Assembly (NCBI GenBank): GCA_964540105.1
Contig: CAZILL010000002.1
Location: forward strand, 434,001 to 498,000
Length of the DNA: 64,000 nucleotides
Origin: DATKJY01 sp964540105
GTDB lineage: Bacteria > Zixibacteria > MSB-5A5 > GN15 > FEB-12
Direction of reading: 5' to 3'
Under the pieces are notes generated by a model. That model did no database searches, was not told the origin of the DNA, and saw only the letters and a list, made by a program, of their open reading frames with translations. The position numbers were made by a program, and so were the translations under genes. Positions within the stretch are counted from its first letter, which is position 1. Each line of letters starts with the position of its first letter. Positions 23,853 through 33,002 of this stretch are shown one piece after another.

Positions 23853-25211
23853 ATGGTTGAAACTCTTATGCAAAACGACGTTCTGACCAAAATCCTCGCT
23901 GAGAACAAGGAGCTTTTGTCTCTTCCGCATACTCTTGCCGAGGTGATGAAGGTAACGCGCAATGAGAAATCGTCGGCCAAGGATCTCGCCGATGTTCTCA
24001 TGAAGGACCCTGCCCTCACGGCGAAAGTTCTCAGGATTGTCAACTCCCCATTCTATGGTGTCGCCAAAGGAATCACGACGATGACGCAGGCGGTCGTGAC
24101 GCTCGGCACCCGCACCGTGACCGCGCTGACATTGTCCTCCTCGGTCTACAAGATGACCGGCGACTGGAAGTCCTCGCTGGACCGGCTCAGATTCTGGCGC
24201 CATTCGCTCGAGGTCGCGATTGCTTCAAGGATGATTGCGGAGACGATGCGATATCCGCAGGTCGAAGAGGCGTTTGTCGCGGGGCTTCTGCACGACATCG
24301 GTCTGCTGGTGCTCGACGGCTCATTTCCGGACCAGTGCAAAAGTATCTGGAAGAAAGGGGCCGGATCGGACAACACGATCGATCTCGAGGATGAGGCCTG
24401 GGGTACAAACCATGCGCGGGTTGGCCAGTTCCTCCTGGAGCAGTGGCATGTCCCGCAGAGAATCTGCAGTGCGGTCGGGCATCACCACACCGTCTTTCCC
24501 CCTGAGGCCACCGATAATGAACATCTGCTCGATCAGATTGTTGGCCTGGCCAACTATCTCTCGCGCTTCCGCGTCCAGAGCACGCAAGCGTCGGATCCGG
24601 TTGCCAGTATGACCAACCGTTCGGTTCTGCGCGATAACCTCGGCTTAAAGCCCGAGGCGGTTGTGGCCATAGAGGAGAAGCTCTTTGCGCGCACCGTCGC
24701 CGAATCGCGCTTCCTCGAAATGGAGATTGGCTCGGTTGACGATCTCCTCATCGAGGCCAATCAGCTTCTGTTTCAGCAGTATATGACCGTCGAGAATCTG
24801 TTATGCGAGAATCGCCGCATGCAACAACAGATCGCCCGCGACCAGATGAAGAAGCTGGCCCTCGACTCACTCAAGACCATCACCGCCACCTTCAATCACT
24901 ACATGAATAACGCGACGGCCACGATTCTGGGGCGCGCGCAACTTATCGAATACGGCGTGAGTCAGGGGCGAATCAGTGACCCCGATGGTTCGATAGCCGC
25001 AGCCATGCAGATCATCGGCGGCGGCGTGAATACGATCAGTCTGGTCATGGAAGAACTGAAGAATCTGGCCTCGTTCGACACGACGGCCTACCACGCCGAG
25101 ACCTACATTATCGATATCGAAAACCGGATCAAGAAACGCCTGGAAAACCTGCTGGAAACAACGAACGGTTCACGACCGCGCGATCTAGTTGCTTCGGTCG
25201 ATAAAAATTGA
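23853..25211 (+). CDS. HDOD signalling protein with a histidine-kinase dimerisation-like tail
   Basis: 452 residues. Residues about 18-220 form an HDOD domain (LPHTLAEVMKVT, ILRIVNSPFYG-like VLRIVNSPFYG, LLHDIG near 146, GHHHTVF). A long helical linker follows, then a segment around His349 (TFNHYMNNATATILGRAQLI) that looks like the H-box of a HisKA domain. The usual N-P-L after the His is replaced by N-A-T, and the protein ends about 100 residues later with no ATPase domain. HDOD proteins act in second-messenger and motility control. The last 27 bases overlap the convergent gene. An alternative ATG lies at 23868. Confidence 0.87.
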   Translation: MVETLMQNDVLTKILAENKELLSLPHTLAEVMKVTRNEKSSAKDLADVLMKDPALTAKVLRIVNSPFYGVAKGITTMTQAVVTLGTRTVTALTLSSSVYKMTGDWKSSLDRLRFWRHSLEVAIASRMIAETMRYPQVEEAFVAGLLHDIGLLVLDGSFPDQCKSIWKKGAGSDNTIDLEDEAWGTNHARVGQFLLEQWHVPQRICSAVGHHHTVFPPEATDNEHLLDQIVGLANYLSRFRVQSTQASDPVASMTNRSVLRDNLGLKPEAVVAIEEKLFARTVAESRFLEMEIGSVDDLLIEANQLLFQQYMTVENLLCENRRMQQQIARDQMKKLALDSLKTITATFNHYMNNATATILGRAQLIEYGVSQGRISDPDGSIAAAMQIIGGGVNTISLVMEELKNLASFDTTAYHAETYIIDIENRIKKRLENLLETTNGSRPRDLVASVDKN

Positions 25212-27092
25212 CGCGTTCGATCCCACGATCGACAGCGAGTCGCTCCCCCGCCCCATCTTGTACACACTCGATTTCGACTCTCCCAGATCGGTTATGGCCA
25301 GCGGCAAGAAGCTGCGGATATCCCCATAGACAGTCTTAGCCGTCAGAAAGAGATTGCCATCTTCCGGGACGGAAACATTGACACTTCCAAAGGACGTGTT
25401 GATCGACGAACTCCCTCGGAGCGGCTCCCGAATGACGAGATTGACGCTCCCATTCAGGTTCGAAATCGTAAGGGGACCGCGCACTCCTTCGGCTTCGATT
25501 TGTCCGAATTTGTTGGTTGCTTTCAGCGACCCGCTGATGTCCGTTATCCCCATTCTCGAATTGGCGTTGGAGAGGGTCACTGACCCACGGACCTCGCGGA
25601 TTTCGATCGGCGCAAAACCATTTGTTACCGTAATGTCCCCTCGCACGCTACTGATCTCCACGCCACCGAAGGTGTTTTCGATGTCAATGTCTCCAACATG
25701 TTCATCGATGGTCACTGCCCCGGAGTTGCGGAGTTTCACATCTCCCTGTGAACTTGAGATCTCCACCGACGCATAGGAATTGACTACATCGGTCTTTCCG
25801 TCACATTCTGATATCCCGATTGGTCCGTACGAATTCTTAACGGTCAGGGGACCGGCGATGTTTGAGAGCTCGATCTTTCCGAAAGTGTTCGTCGCTGTCA
25901 CCGATCCCTTAATCTCGCTGAGAGAAATCTGGCAGTAGCTGCACTTGACCTCCAGTCCCCCCTGAATTCCATCTACTGAGACATCACCAAAGGATCCATC
26001 CAGTCGGACGTGATTCACGGGCGGCACGCTGACCGTAAGCGTACTGCGCAACACGCGGGTCTCCTGACCCTTGCGCTGCGGGAGTTTCGCTGTCACAACG
26101 TATCCGTCTGACGACTTGGTCACTTCCAGCTCGGTCTCCGCAAGCAAATTCTTTTCGATCAGCCGTGAATCCGCTGATACTTCAATGCTCAACTCTGCGG
26201 TAATTTGGTCTTCGTCGTTCGGCGACACGATGATACTGCCGAGGTTGGAAGAGATCAGGATCGGCGCCTTCGGGTTGTCGGCTGTTACCGATGCCTTCAG
26301 CGTCTTCGAACTCCCGCTCCCTTCCTCGAAAGTCACTCGTTCAACTGGAGGAATCTCGGGAATCTTAACGACTACCGACGGAATCTCATCGTTGTTTCGA
26401 TCTCCACCCCTGAGAAGGAGGTTTCCCCGAACTTTCGCCTTCGGCGCTTCCCCATTTGTGACAAAGGTGTACACCGTACTGCCATCTGCGTTGGTCTCAG
26501 TGCGCACTTCAAACCCGGCCAGCGTTTTACGGATCACCTGACTAATCTGCGAGAGACTTCGCCCGAATTCTGCAAAGCGGACGCACAATTCGTCCGACAC
26601 GGCGCTGTTCGTCGACACCAGCTCCCGCTTGAGGCTTCTGACCAGGCGGTACAATTTGATCGGGTATACCTCTTCGGATTCCCTGATATGCTTCTCGATT
26701 CTGGTCAGTTCCGCGATATTCTTCTCCAGGTCCGCTCGAAGAAGTTCCGAGTTCGACGCGTAGAGACCGCTGTCGAGATTGAGGGATAACTGCCCCAGCT
26801 GCGGTCGATACTTGGCGATAATCGGTGCGCTGTATTGGGAGAAATACTGCTGGTAGTCATGGGTAACGTCGCGAAGTTGCTCGAGCAAGTCAATGCACTC
26901 GTCCGCGACTTCCTTACCTCCGCGTTCAAGAACAACAGTCGTGCTCTTCTTCGCTCGACGTTCCAGCTCCTCACTGGGCAAAGGCGCTGTCTGCGACCAC
27001 CCCGCGATCGCGGCGACCATGAGCGATGTCGCTACGGTCAGCATGAGTTGTGCTGTGTTCCCACGTTGCCTGTGCATTGCGCTTTGAGCCAT
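25185..27092 (-). CDS. Exported DUF4097-type beta-solenoid protein
   Basis: About 635 residues. From the ATG at 27092 it has a signal peptide ending in VAAIAGWSQ. A helical region (to about residue 220) is followed by a long ladder of 19-20-residue repeats such as GDIDIENTFGGVEISSVR and GSVTLSNANSRMGITDISG, the right-handed beta-helix seen in DUF4097 proteins. These are commonly encoded beside anti-sigma and stress genes; function unknown. Earlier in-frame starts at 27146 (GGAGG upstream) and 27176 would bury the signal peptide, so I prefer 27092. The 3' end overlaps the HDOD gene by 27 bases. Confidence 0.83.
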   Translation of the reverse strand: MAQSAMHRQRGNTAQLMLTVATSLMVAAIAGWSQTAPLPSEELERRAKKSTTVVLERGGKEVADECIDLLEQLRDVTHDYQQYFSQYSAPIIAKYRPQLGQLSLNLDSGLYASNSELLRADLEKNIAELTRIEKHIRESEEVYPIKLYRLVRSLKRELVSTNSAVSDELCVRFAEFGRSLSQISQVIRKTLAGFEVRTETNADGSTVYTFVTNGEAPKAKVRGNLLLRGGDRNNDEIPSVVVKIPEIPPVERVTFEEGSGSSKTLKASVTADNPKAPILISSNLGSIIVSPNDEDQITAELSIEVSADSRLIEKNLLAETELEVTKSSDGYVVTAKLPQRKGQETRVLRSTLTVSVPPVNHVRLDGSFGDVSVDGIQGGLEVKCSYCQISLSEIKGSVTATNTFGKIELSNIAGPLTVKNSYGPIGISECDGKTDVVNSYASVEISSSQGDVKLRNSGAVTIDEHVGDIDIENTFGGVEISSVRGDITVTNGFAPIEIREVRGSVTLSNANSRMGITDISGSLKATNKFGQIEAEGVRGPLTISNLNGSVNLVIREPLRGSSSINTSFGSVNVSVPEDGNLFLTAKTVYGDIRSFLPLAITDLGESKSSVYKMGRGSDSLSIVGSNASIFIDRSN

Positions 27093-27312
27093 ATTCGTAA
27101 CCTCAAGCCCATAGTACGCTAAGTATGAGAGAAAGGTTTCACTCATCTTCCCTCCAACATTTTGCCTATCATTCATTTAAGCGGGTACCAGAGGTAATCC
27201 CTGCATTTTTTCGAGTTTGCATTGTACGCTGCTGTCAGAGACATCGAGTCCCGAGCTGTCGACCGCTCGACTGACAGCTTATATTGTTGTTTGACAATTA
27301 ATTAGCGAGATG

Positions 27313-28095
27313 TCAATGCGGGAAGAAGAGCGCCCCGAAATCCTGAAGGAAGTGCGCGATAATGCACGGCCAGAGGGTTCCTGTCCGAATGTACAAGAGC
27401 GAGAAAAGCGCGCCATAGATCGTAATCGCAATGAACCCCGGAAGTCCCTGGTAGGCGTGGCAAATCCCAAACGCCACAGCCGACAAGATCGTTGGTACCA
27501 GCCAAGAATTCATTCGGCCGAGCAGCCGCAGTCGAGTCATCAGATACCCTCGAAAGGCCGCCTCTTCACAGAATCCGGCGGTAATCGCGACCAATACCCA
27601 GACACCCTTGCCCAATGGATCTTTGGGGATAAGGAGTCCGACTTCGCCCGAGAGGGGCAAGCCGATCACTCCGAGAAACCAAGCCAAGCCGGAGAGAATC
27701 AGATTCGAGGCCAGCAAGAACGCTATCCCCCAAAGGATGTCGACCTTGCGGAACCGAACCAGTCCGATACCGGCCAGTCCAGTTTGCTCGCGATAGGTGG
27801 ACGCAAAATTGAGAAGGAAGATGACCCATTGAAAAGAAATCGTCGAAAGAAGCAGAATCAGAAGTGTTCCCTCATTGAGATTCTTCAATAGCGCCATCGG
27901 CTCGTCCCCCATCCCGAGAAGCGATACCCCGGGGTAGATCACCAGGAGGAAGAACACGGAAGTGATCGTCAACAGCGAGCGCCGGAACGCCGTGTTGCCC
28001 GAGGCTTGCCGGAAATCGATGAACTTCTCCCGGCCAGTTTCTACCGGGGTCGATTCCATCGGGACGGTTTCAGGACCGAAAGAATCAGAATCCAA
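27313..28095 (-). CDS. CPBP-family intramembrane metalloprotease
   Basis: 260 residues with six to seven transmembrane segments. The CPBP (Abi/CAAX-protease) active site is present: EExxxR in GFCEEAAFRGYL near residue 178, and the later F-x3-H motif in FGICHAYQG. Family members cleave prenylated or membrane substrates or protect against phage and bacteriocins; the target here is unknown. The likely start is TTG at 28095, because AAGGGTG lies 5 bases upstream and no later ATG has a ribosome site. Nothing recognisable lies in the 220 bases between its stop and the DUF4097 gene start. Confidence 0.87.
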   Translation of the reverse strand: MDSDSFGPETVPMESTPVETGREKFIDFRQASGNTAFRRSLLTITSVFFLLVIYPGVSLLGMGDEPMALLKNLNEGTLLILLLSTISFQWVIFLLNFASTYREQTGLAGIGLVRFRKVDILWGIAFLLASNLILSGLAWFLGVIGLPLSGEVGLLIPKDPLGKGVWVLVAITAGFCEEAAFRGYLMTRLRLLGRMNSWLVPTILSAVAFGICHAYQGLPGFIAITIYGALFSLLYIRTGTLWPCIIAHFLQDFGALFFPH

Positions 28096-28338
28096 TTGTC
28101 ACCCTTTCGACGATCTCAGTGCTCGAACCACTCCATCTTCCTTGATATCGGCGGATTCCGTCGTCCTTCCACCGACCACAATATATGCGTCGCGGCCAGT
28201 GAATCTCACTGCAAAATGTGACTCATGTGACATCGCTCATCCCCTTACCGCCCCAACAGTTGTGACTGCCAAGTGGTAGCCTTCACCGAAGCTTTCGACT
28301 AGCATCTCCTTCAGCGTCAACCCAAACGAAAGGAGATT

Positions 28339-28917
28339 ATGGGAGACAAGAGGCTTCTGTACCGCACCTGGATTTCCGATCTCGGTCGTGATCCGCGCGA
28401 ACGCAATGTGCTGCAATTGTTTGAAGAGTCGGAGCGGCGTATGGCTTTGACGGACGGACTCCTGGATGATCAGATGGCAGCGGAGTCTTCGAGCGAAGAG
28501 GCCTCGCGAGGGAGTCGCGCTGATGTTGTCCGAGACCGGGTCAGTTCTGCGTTGGCGACGCTTACAGAAAGGGAGCGCTTCTGTATCGAGTGTTATTACT
28601 TCGAAGGACTGAGCTACGGCCAGATTGCCCAGCTTTCCGGTCGCTCAATTGAAAAGACACGGGCAGTCCATAAGCGCGCATTCAAGAAGTTGCGGAAGGA
28701 ACTCGCCGCGACGGCAACCGAATTGTTTGGTATTGCGGTTCGCCGTTTTGAAGGCTGCCCGCTCTGCCAGTCACCCGATCGCATGGCGATTGATGATCTC
28801 CTGCGCTCGCGTGATCTGTCGCAATCTTGGAGTCCGGTTATCAGAATCCTGCGGGAGCGCTTCGGGATTCGAGTGACGACGCCGCAGCGACTCATCGGAC
28901 ATGAAAAATATCACTAA
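28339..28917 (+). CDS. Sigma-region-4 regulator with a CxxC tail domain
   Basis: 192 residues. Residues about 70-120 are a sigma-70 region 4 helix-turn-helix (LTERERFCIECYYFEGLSYGQ then IAQLSGRSIEKTRAVHKRA). No region 2 precedes it, so it is not a complete sigma factor. The C-terminal 55 residues begin with CPLCQSP and end with HEKYH, a likely zinc-binding or DNA-recognition module (Cys-x2-Cys with paired His). AAAGGAG stands just before the ATG. It is followed after 42 bases by a small ribbon-helix-helix-like gene and is divergent from the CPBP gene. Confidence 0.72.
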   Translation: MGDKRLLYRTWISDLGRDPRERNVLQLFEESERRMALTDGLLDDQMAAESSSEEASRGSRADVVRDRVSSALATLTERERFCIECYYFEGLSYGQIAQLSGRSIEKTRAVHKRAFKKLRKELAATATELFGIAVRRFEGCPLCQSPDRMAIDDLLRSRDLSQSWSPVIRILRERFGIRVTTPQRLIGHEKYH

Positions 28918-28959
28918 GCTGAAGAATCTGTTCACACACGAAAGGAGCTACCTTACCCG

Positions 28960-29217
28960 ATGGAAGAAAGAAACAGCGTCTCGAAACAAGTGCGCCGTGA
29001 GCATTCGTTGTGCATTGCGATCTCCTATGAACTGAAGAGTCGTCTAAAGGAATTAGCCGACCGTTATGACCGCACTTCGGCCGACATGGCACGCGCCGTG
29101 TTGAAGATCGGGATTCCCATGATGGAGGGGCTCTCTCAATCCGAAGAGCTCATGGTTCGAGAGTATGTCGACATGTTTCGCAAGCTGCGCCAACTCAAGA
29201 CGCTTAAGGAGATCTGA
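28960..29217 (+). CDS. Small ribbon-helix-helix-like protein
   Basis: 85 residues. The centre (LCIAISYELKSRLKELADRY, then RTSADMARAVLKIG) has the beta-strand, helix, turn, helix shape of Arc/MetJ-type DNA-binding proteins. The C-terminal helix (EELMVREYVDMFRKLRQLK) may serve dimerisation. A GAAAGGAG ribosome site lies upstream. It follows the sigma-region-4 regulator and may act with it; no toxin gene is adjacent, so a toxin-antitoxin role is not supported. Confidence 0.62.
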   Translation: MEERNSVSKQVRREHSLCIAISYELKSRLKELADRYDRTSADMARAVLKIGIPMMEGLSQSEELMVREYVDMFRKLRQLKTLKEI

Positions 29218-29328
29218 AACAGAGAGGAACTGGCAGCCACTTGCGAGCAATAAGAAGAAAAAAATAGGGCTTGGAGCGCCCTGTGGTTATTCGTATACTC
29301 ACGCCAACTTGTTTTGAATCTGAGGGTT

Positions 29329-30720
29329 ATGTTCGAGAAGCAGAGGACTATCCGCCAGGCTATTTCCTTGTCCGGTATCGGATTACACACGGGCAATAAT
29401 TGCACGATGACGTTCCGACCGGCTCCACCCGATCACGGCATCAGATTCGTTCGCACTGACATTTCCGGTCATCCGTCGGTGATCGCCGACATCGACCATG
29501 TGGTCGACATCTCGCGGGGCACAACGCTGCAAAATGGCGAGGCTCGCGTTCATACGGTTGAACATGTACTTGCCGCATTTGCCGGCCTTCAACTCGACAA
29601 CATGATTGTCGAGCTCGACAGCAACGAGCCGCCGGTCGGCGATGGCTCCGCGAAGCCGTACGTCGACAAGCTCCTTGAAGCGGGCATCGAAACTCAGCCG
29701 GTCGATAAAGTCTATCTCGAGATTGACGCCCCGATGTCATACACCGAATCGGATCGGCGGGTTGACCTTGTTGTCGCGCCGTCCGACGATCTGCGCATCA
29801 CGTTTCTGATCGATTATCAGAGTCCTGCTCTGGGAACTCAGTACACAACGCTCGTTGATCTGGAGAAGGAATTCGTCAACGAGTTCGCTCCCGCCCGAAC
29901 GTTTTGTTTCTTATCGGAAATCGAAGCCCTCAAAGCCGCGGGCTTGATCAAAGGGGGAGGGCTGGAAAACGCGATCGTGATTTATGACTCCGACCTGGGG
30001 CAGATCGAGGTTGATCGCATTCAACGGGCGCTCAGTCTCAAGGAGAAAGCGTTTGTCGGCAAGACCGGTATCATCAATGACATTCCGTTGCGCTTCATCA
30101 ATGAACCGGTTCGCCACAAGACCCTAGATCTTCTCGGTGATCTCTTTCTCATCGGGGCCCCGTTCAAAGGGCATGTTCTCGCCGCTCGCTCAGGACACAA
30201 GGCGAATGTTGCGCTGGCTCGAAAGATGCGGAACCTGTACAAGAAGAAGAAGATCGCGCGTCGGTATCGTTCACAGGATGCCGGCTCGGTCCTCGATATC
30301 AATTCCATTCTGCGGATCATGCCGCACCGCTACCCGTTCTTGCTTATCGACCGAGTGCTCGATCTGGTGCCGGACGAATATGTGGTCGCCATCAAGAATG
30401 TTACCATCAACGAACCGTTTTTCCAGGGGCACTTCCCCGGTCATCCCATTATGCCGGGTGTTATGATTCTGGAAGCGATGGCGCAGGCCGGAGGGATTCT
30501 GCTGCTCAATGCCATTCCGCATCCGGAGGAAAAAGTTGTCTATTTCCTCACTATTGACAATGCCAAGTTCCGCTCGCCAGTGCTGCCGGGAGATCAATTG
30601 CGCTTTGATCTGAAAATGATTACTTTCCGCCGCAATACGTGCAAGATGTCGGGCGAAGCATATGTAGACGACAAACTCGTTGCCAGCGCCGACTTTATGG
30701 CGAAAGTGATGGATCGATGA
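29329..30720 (+). CDS. lpxC-fabZ: LpxC-FabZ bifunctional fusion
   Basis: 463 residues, two enzymes in one chain. Residues 1 to about 305 are UDP-3-O-acyl-GlcNAc deacetylase, the committed lipid A step: zinc site HTVEHVLAA, LIKGGGLENA, and RHKTLDLLGDL with GHKAN. Residues about 320-460 are the hotdog dehydratase FabZ: MPHRYPFLLIDRV and GHFPGHPIMPG with its catalytic His. The fusion is known from Bacteroidetes and relatives. The ATG at 29329 has GAGGG only 2 bases upstream, and a TTG in frame lies at 29314. The stop overlaps the lpxA start. Confidence 0.95.
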   Translation: MFEKQRTIRQAISLSGIGLHTGNNCTMTFRPAPPDHGIRFVRTDISGHPSVIADIDHVVDISRGTTLQNGEARVHTVEHVLAAFAGLQLDNMIVELDSNEPPVGDGSAKPYVDKLLEAGIETQPVDKVYLEIDAPMSYTESDRRVDLVVAPSDDLRITFLIDYQSPALGTQYTTLVDLEKEFVNEFAPARTFCFLSEIEALKAAGLIKGGGLENAIVIYDSDLGQIEVDRIQRALSLKEKAFVGKTGIINDIPLRFINEPVRHKTLDLLGDLFLIGAPFKGHVLAARSGHKANVALARKMRNLYKKKKIARRYRSQDAGSVLDINSILRIMPHRYPFLLIDRVLDLVPDEYVVAIKNVTINEPFFQGHFPGHPIMPGVMILEAMAQAGGILLLNAIPHPEEKVVYFLTIDNAKFRSPVLPGDQLRFDLKMITFRRNTCKMSGEAYVDDKLVASADFMAKVMDR

Positions 30721-31490
30721 CTACAGTACATCAGACCGCGGTAGTTTCCTCCAAAGCGCAGCTATCCGACGGCGTTTCGGTCGGACCCTACTCGATCATC
30801 GAAGAGAATGTCGTGATCGGCCGGAACAGTTCCATCGCTTCATCTGTCCTTTTGGCCGACGGCGCGGTCATCGGCGAGAATGTTCGGATTTCTCACGGCG
30901 TGGTGATTGGGACCCTGCCGCAAGACCTTAAGTTCGGTGGCGAAAAGACCCGCGCTCTGGTAGGCGACAATACGGTCATTCGCGAGTATGTCACCATGAA
31001 CCGCGGCACGAAGGCGCACGGCGATACAACCGTCGGTAAGAACTGCATGCTCATGGCTTATAGCCATGTTGCCCACGACTGTATTATTGGCGATAATGTC
31101 ATCATGGCCAACAGTGTGAATCTGGCGGGCCATGTCGAAGTCGACGATTACGCTATCCTGGGCGGTGTTCTACCGGTGCATCAGTTTGTGAAGATCGGCG
31201 CACACTGCATGGTTGGAGGCGGTTACCGCGTTCAGCAGGATATCTGTCCGTATGCCCTTGTCGCCGGTTATCCTCTGAAGGTACTCGGCATCAACTCGAT
31301 AGGGCTGCGCCGCCGCGGCTTCCCCCACGACGTGATTGCGCGTCTCGAAAAGACGTTCAAGATCTTGTTCTTTTCGGGACTAAACACCTCACAGGCAGTC
31401 GAGCGGATTCACAACGAGATTGAGATTGGACCGGAAATTCAAAATGTGCTCGCCTTCCTCGGGCGATCCAATCGTGGCATCGTGAAGTAA
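30717..31490 (+). CDS. lpxA: Acyl-ACP--UDP-N-acetylglucosamine O-acyltransferase
   Basis: 257-residue left-handed beta-helix acyltransferase that adds the first 3-hydroxyacyl chain to UDP-GlcNAc. Hexapeptide coils run over residues about 10-190. The catalytic His lies in AYSHVAHDCIIGDN, and INSIGLRRRGF marks the C-terminal helical domain. The ATG overlaps the fusion gene stop (ATGA), so translation is coupled. With an oxidoreductase similar to GnnA just downstream, the substrate might be the 3-amino sugar rather than UDP-GlcNAc; see the finding. Confidence 0.95.
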   Translation: MTTVHQTAVVSSKAQLSDGVSVGPYSIIEENVVIGRNSSIASSVLLADGAVIGENVRISHGVVIGTLPQDLKFGGEKTRALVGDNTVIREYVTMNRGTKAHGDTTVGKNCMLMAYSHVAHDCIIGDNVIMANSVNLAGHVEVDDYAILGGVLPVHQFVKIGAHCMVGGGYRVQQDICPYALVAGYPLKVLGINSIGLRRRGFPHDVIARLEKTFKILFFSGLNTSQAVERIHNEIEIGPEIQNVLAFLGRSNRGIVK

Positions 31491-31513
31491 CGGCAGGCCA
31501 GGCCTGCGGTTTC

Positions 31514-32017
31514 ATGAACACTACCGTTTCACTATTGTGGATTTTCACTCTCATCCTTCTCGGGTGGCAGGGGTTCGACAGCTACCATGACCTGCCCACT
31601 GTTCTCAGCACAAAGTTCAGCATGTCCGGTGAAGCTCAGGGGACATCCGAGAAAGACACCTTCTACGTAACCTGGTATGGCGTGATCGCTCTCATGAATG
31701 GCATGATCTTCCTGATTCGCTCGATCACGCTGCGCTCACCGGCCAAGTATATCAATATCCCAAATCGCGATTACTGGCTCGCCACCCATGAGCGTCGCCT
31801 GGTCTGCACCAATCGCATGACCACGCTCATGATGATCATGTTCGCGCTTGTCAATCTGCATCTGGCGCTTCTCTTTCGATCCATCGTCGAATACAATCTT
31901 GAAGGGCGGACGTTCATCCCCATATGGTGGTCAGTAGTCGGCGTGCCGGTGATAGTGCTCTTCACGATGTTCGCCATGCGAAGAACATTCCAACCCCCGG
32001 GAAATGACCATGAGTAA
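31514..32017 (+). CDS. Four-helix membrane protein, DUF1648-like
   Basis: 167 residues with hydrophobic segments at about 5-18, 52-70, 100-120 and 138-155. The opening VLSTKFSMSGEAQGTSEKDTF resembles the N-terminal DUF1648 strand pair (LP...H...G.......K). No catalytic motif. It lies between lpxA and the GnnA-like gene and overlaps the latter slightly, so it belongs to the lipid A transcript. Function unknown; a role in envelope assembly is only suggested by position. Confidence 0.7.
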   Translation: MNTTVSLLWIFTLILLGWQGFDSYHDLPTVLSTKFSMSGEAQGTSEKDTFYVTWYGVIALMNGMIFLIRSITLRSPAKYINIPNRDYWLATHERRLVCTNRMTTLMMIMFALVNLHLALLFRSIVEYNLEGRTFIPIWWSVVGVPVIVLFTMFAMRRTFQPPGNDHE

Positions 32018-33002
32018 ATTACGAACCGCTGTCATCGGTGTCGGAGCGTTAGGTCGACACCATCTGCGATGGCTCTCGCAGCTGCCGAACTCGCAGCTTG
32101 TCGGTCTCTTCGACACCGATCGCGATAAGGCGGCCAAGTACGCTGATGAATATCACATTACACCATTCGACACCCTTGAACAGCTGGCAGCCGCAGTTGA
32201 CGCGGTCTCTATCGTCGTTCCGACCACCGCTCACTGCGACATTGCCTCGCAGATGATCATGTCCGGCATTCACTGCCTGATCGAGAAACCGATCACATCC
32301 GACCTCGCGCAGGCGATCAAGCTCAGGCAGCTCGCGAAGGAGAAGGGAGTCCGGGTGACGGTCGGACAGATCGAACGCTTCAATCCTGCTGTGCGCGCGC
32401 TGTCGGAGTACGACATTCGTCCTTCATTCATAGAGGCGCATCGTCTGGCTGCCTTCGATCCGCGTGGGACTGATGTCGCGGTCGTCCTCGACCTCATGAT
32501 TCACGACATTGATCTGGTTCTGACTTTTATCAAATCCCCGATAGCTGAGATCAGCGCTTCGGCTGTTGCGGTCATCTCCGATCAGGCTGATATTGCCAAC
32601 GCTCGACTCACCTTTGCCAATGGGGCGGTTGCGAATCTGACCGCCTCGCGCATCTCGCTTCGAGCCATGCGCAAGCTCCGCATCTTCCAGACCTCCGGTT
32701 ATTATTCGCTCGATTTGGCCGAGAAACAGGTCGACATCTATCGTCTGGCCAAACCGGATGACTCCAGCGTGGGCATGCGTGTACCGCTCGGGAAATCCGG
32801 CAAAGACATTCTCTACATGAAGAGACCCGATGACGGCCAGGATATGCTTGGCAAAGAGCTCGAAACATTCGTCGACGCTGTTCTTCACAACCAACCTGTT
32901 GCGGTCACGATCGAAGAAGCGACTGAGGCGCTGCGGGTCGCCCTCGAAGTTGAGCGGATCGGTCTGAGTGCGATCTCCCGAATGACAACGGAATCGCGGT
33001 AG
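32010..33002 (+). CDS. Gfo/Idh/MocA oxidoreductase, GnnA-like (sugar-nucleotide dehydrogenase)
   Basis: 330-residue NAD(P)-dependent dehydrogenase. The Rossmann motif AVIGVGALGRHHL starts the chain, IEKPITSDLAQA carries the conserved EKP, and VVLDLMIHDIDLVL holds the catalytic His region. Members between lpxA and lpxB include GnnA, which oxidises UDP-GlcNAc at C3 before transamination by GnnB, giving a 3-amino sugar and amide-linked lipid A. No transaminase is present here. I prefer ATG 32010 (GGGA 7 bases upstream) over 32004. Confidence 0.82.
   Translation: MSKLRTAVIGVGALGRHHLRWLSQLPNSQLVGLFDTDRDKAAKYADEYHITPFDTLEQLAAAVDAVSIVVPTTAHCDIASQMIMSGIHCLIEKPITSDLAQAIKLRQLAKEKGVRVTVGQIERFNPAVRALSEYDIRPSFIEAHRLAAFDPRGTDVAVVLDLMIHDIDLVLTFIKSPIAEISASAVAVISDQADIANARLTFANGAVANLTASRISLRAMRKLRIFQTSGYYSLDLAEKQVDIYRLAKPDDSSVGMRVPLGKSGKDILYMKRPDDGQDMLGKELETFVDAVLHNQPVAVTIEEATEALRVALEVERIGLSAISRMTTESR

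Noticed and set aside
27286..27316. Inverted repeat TTGACA...TGTCAA as an operator
   Set aside because: The arms are 14 bases apart and overlap a possible -35 box; no regulator or consistent spacing supports it.
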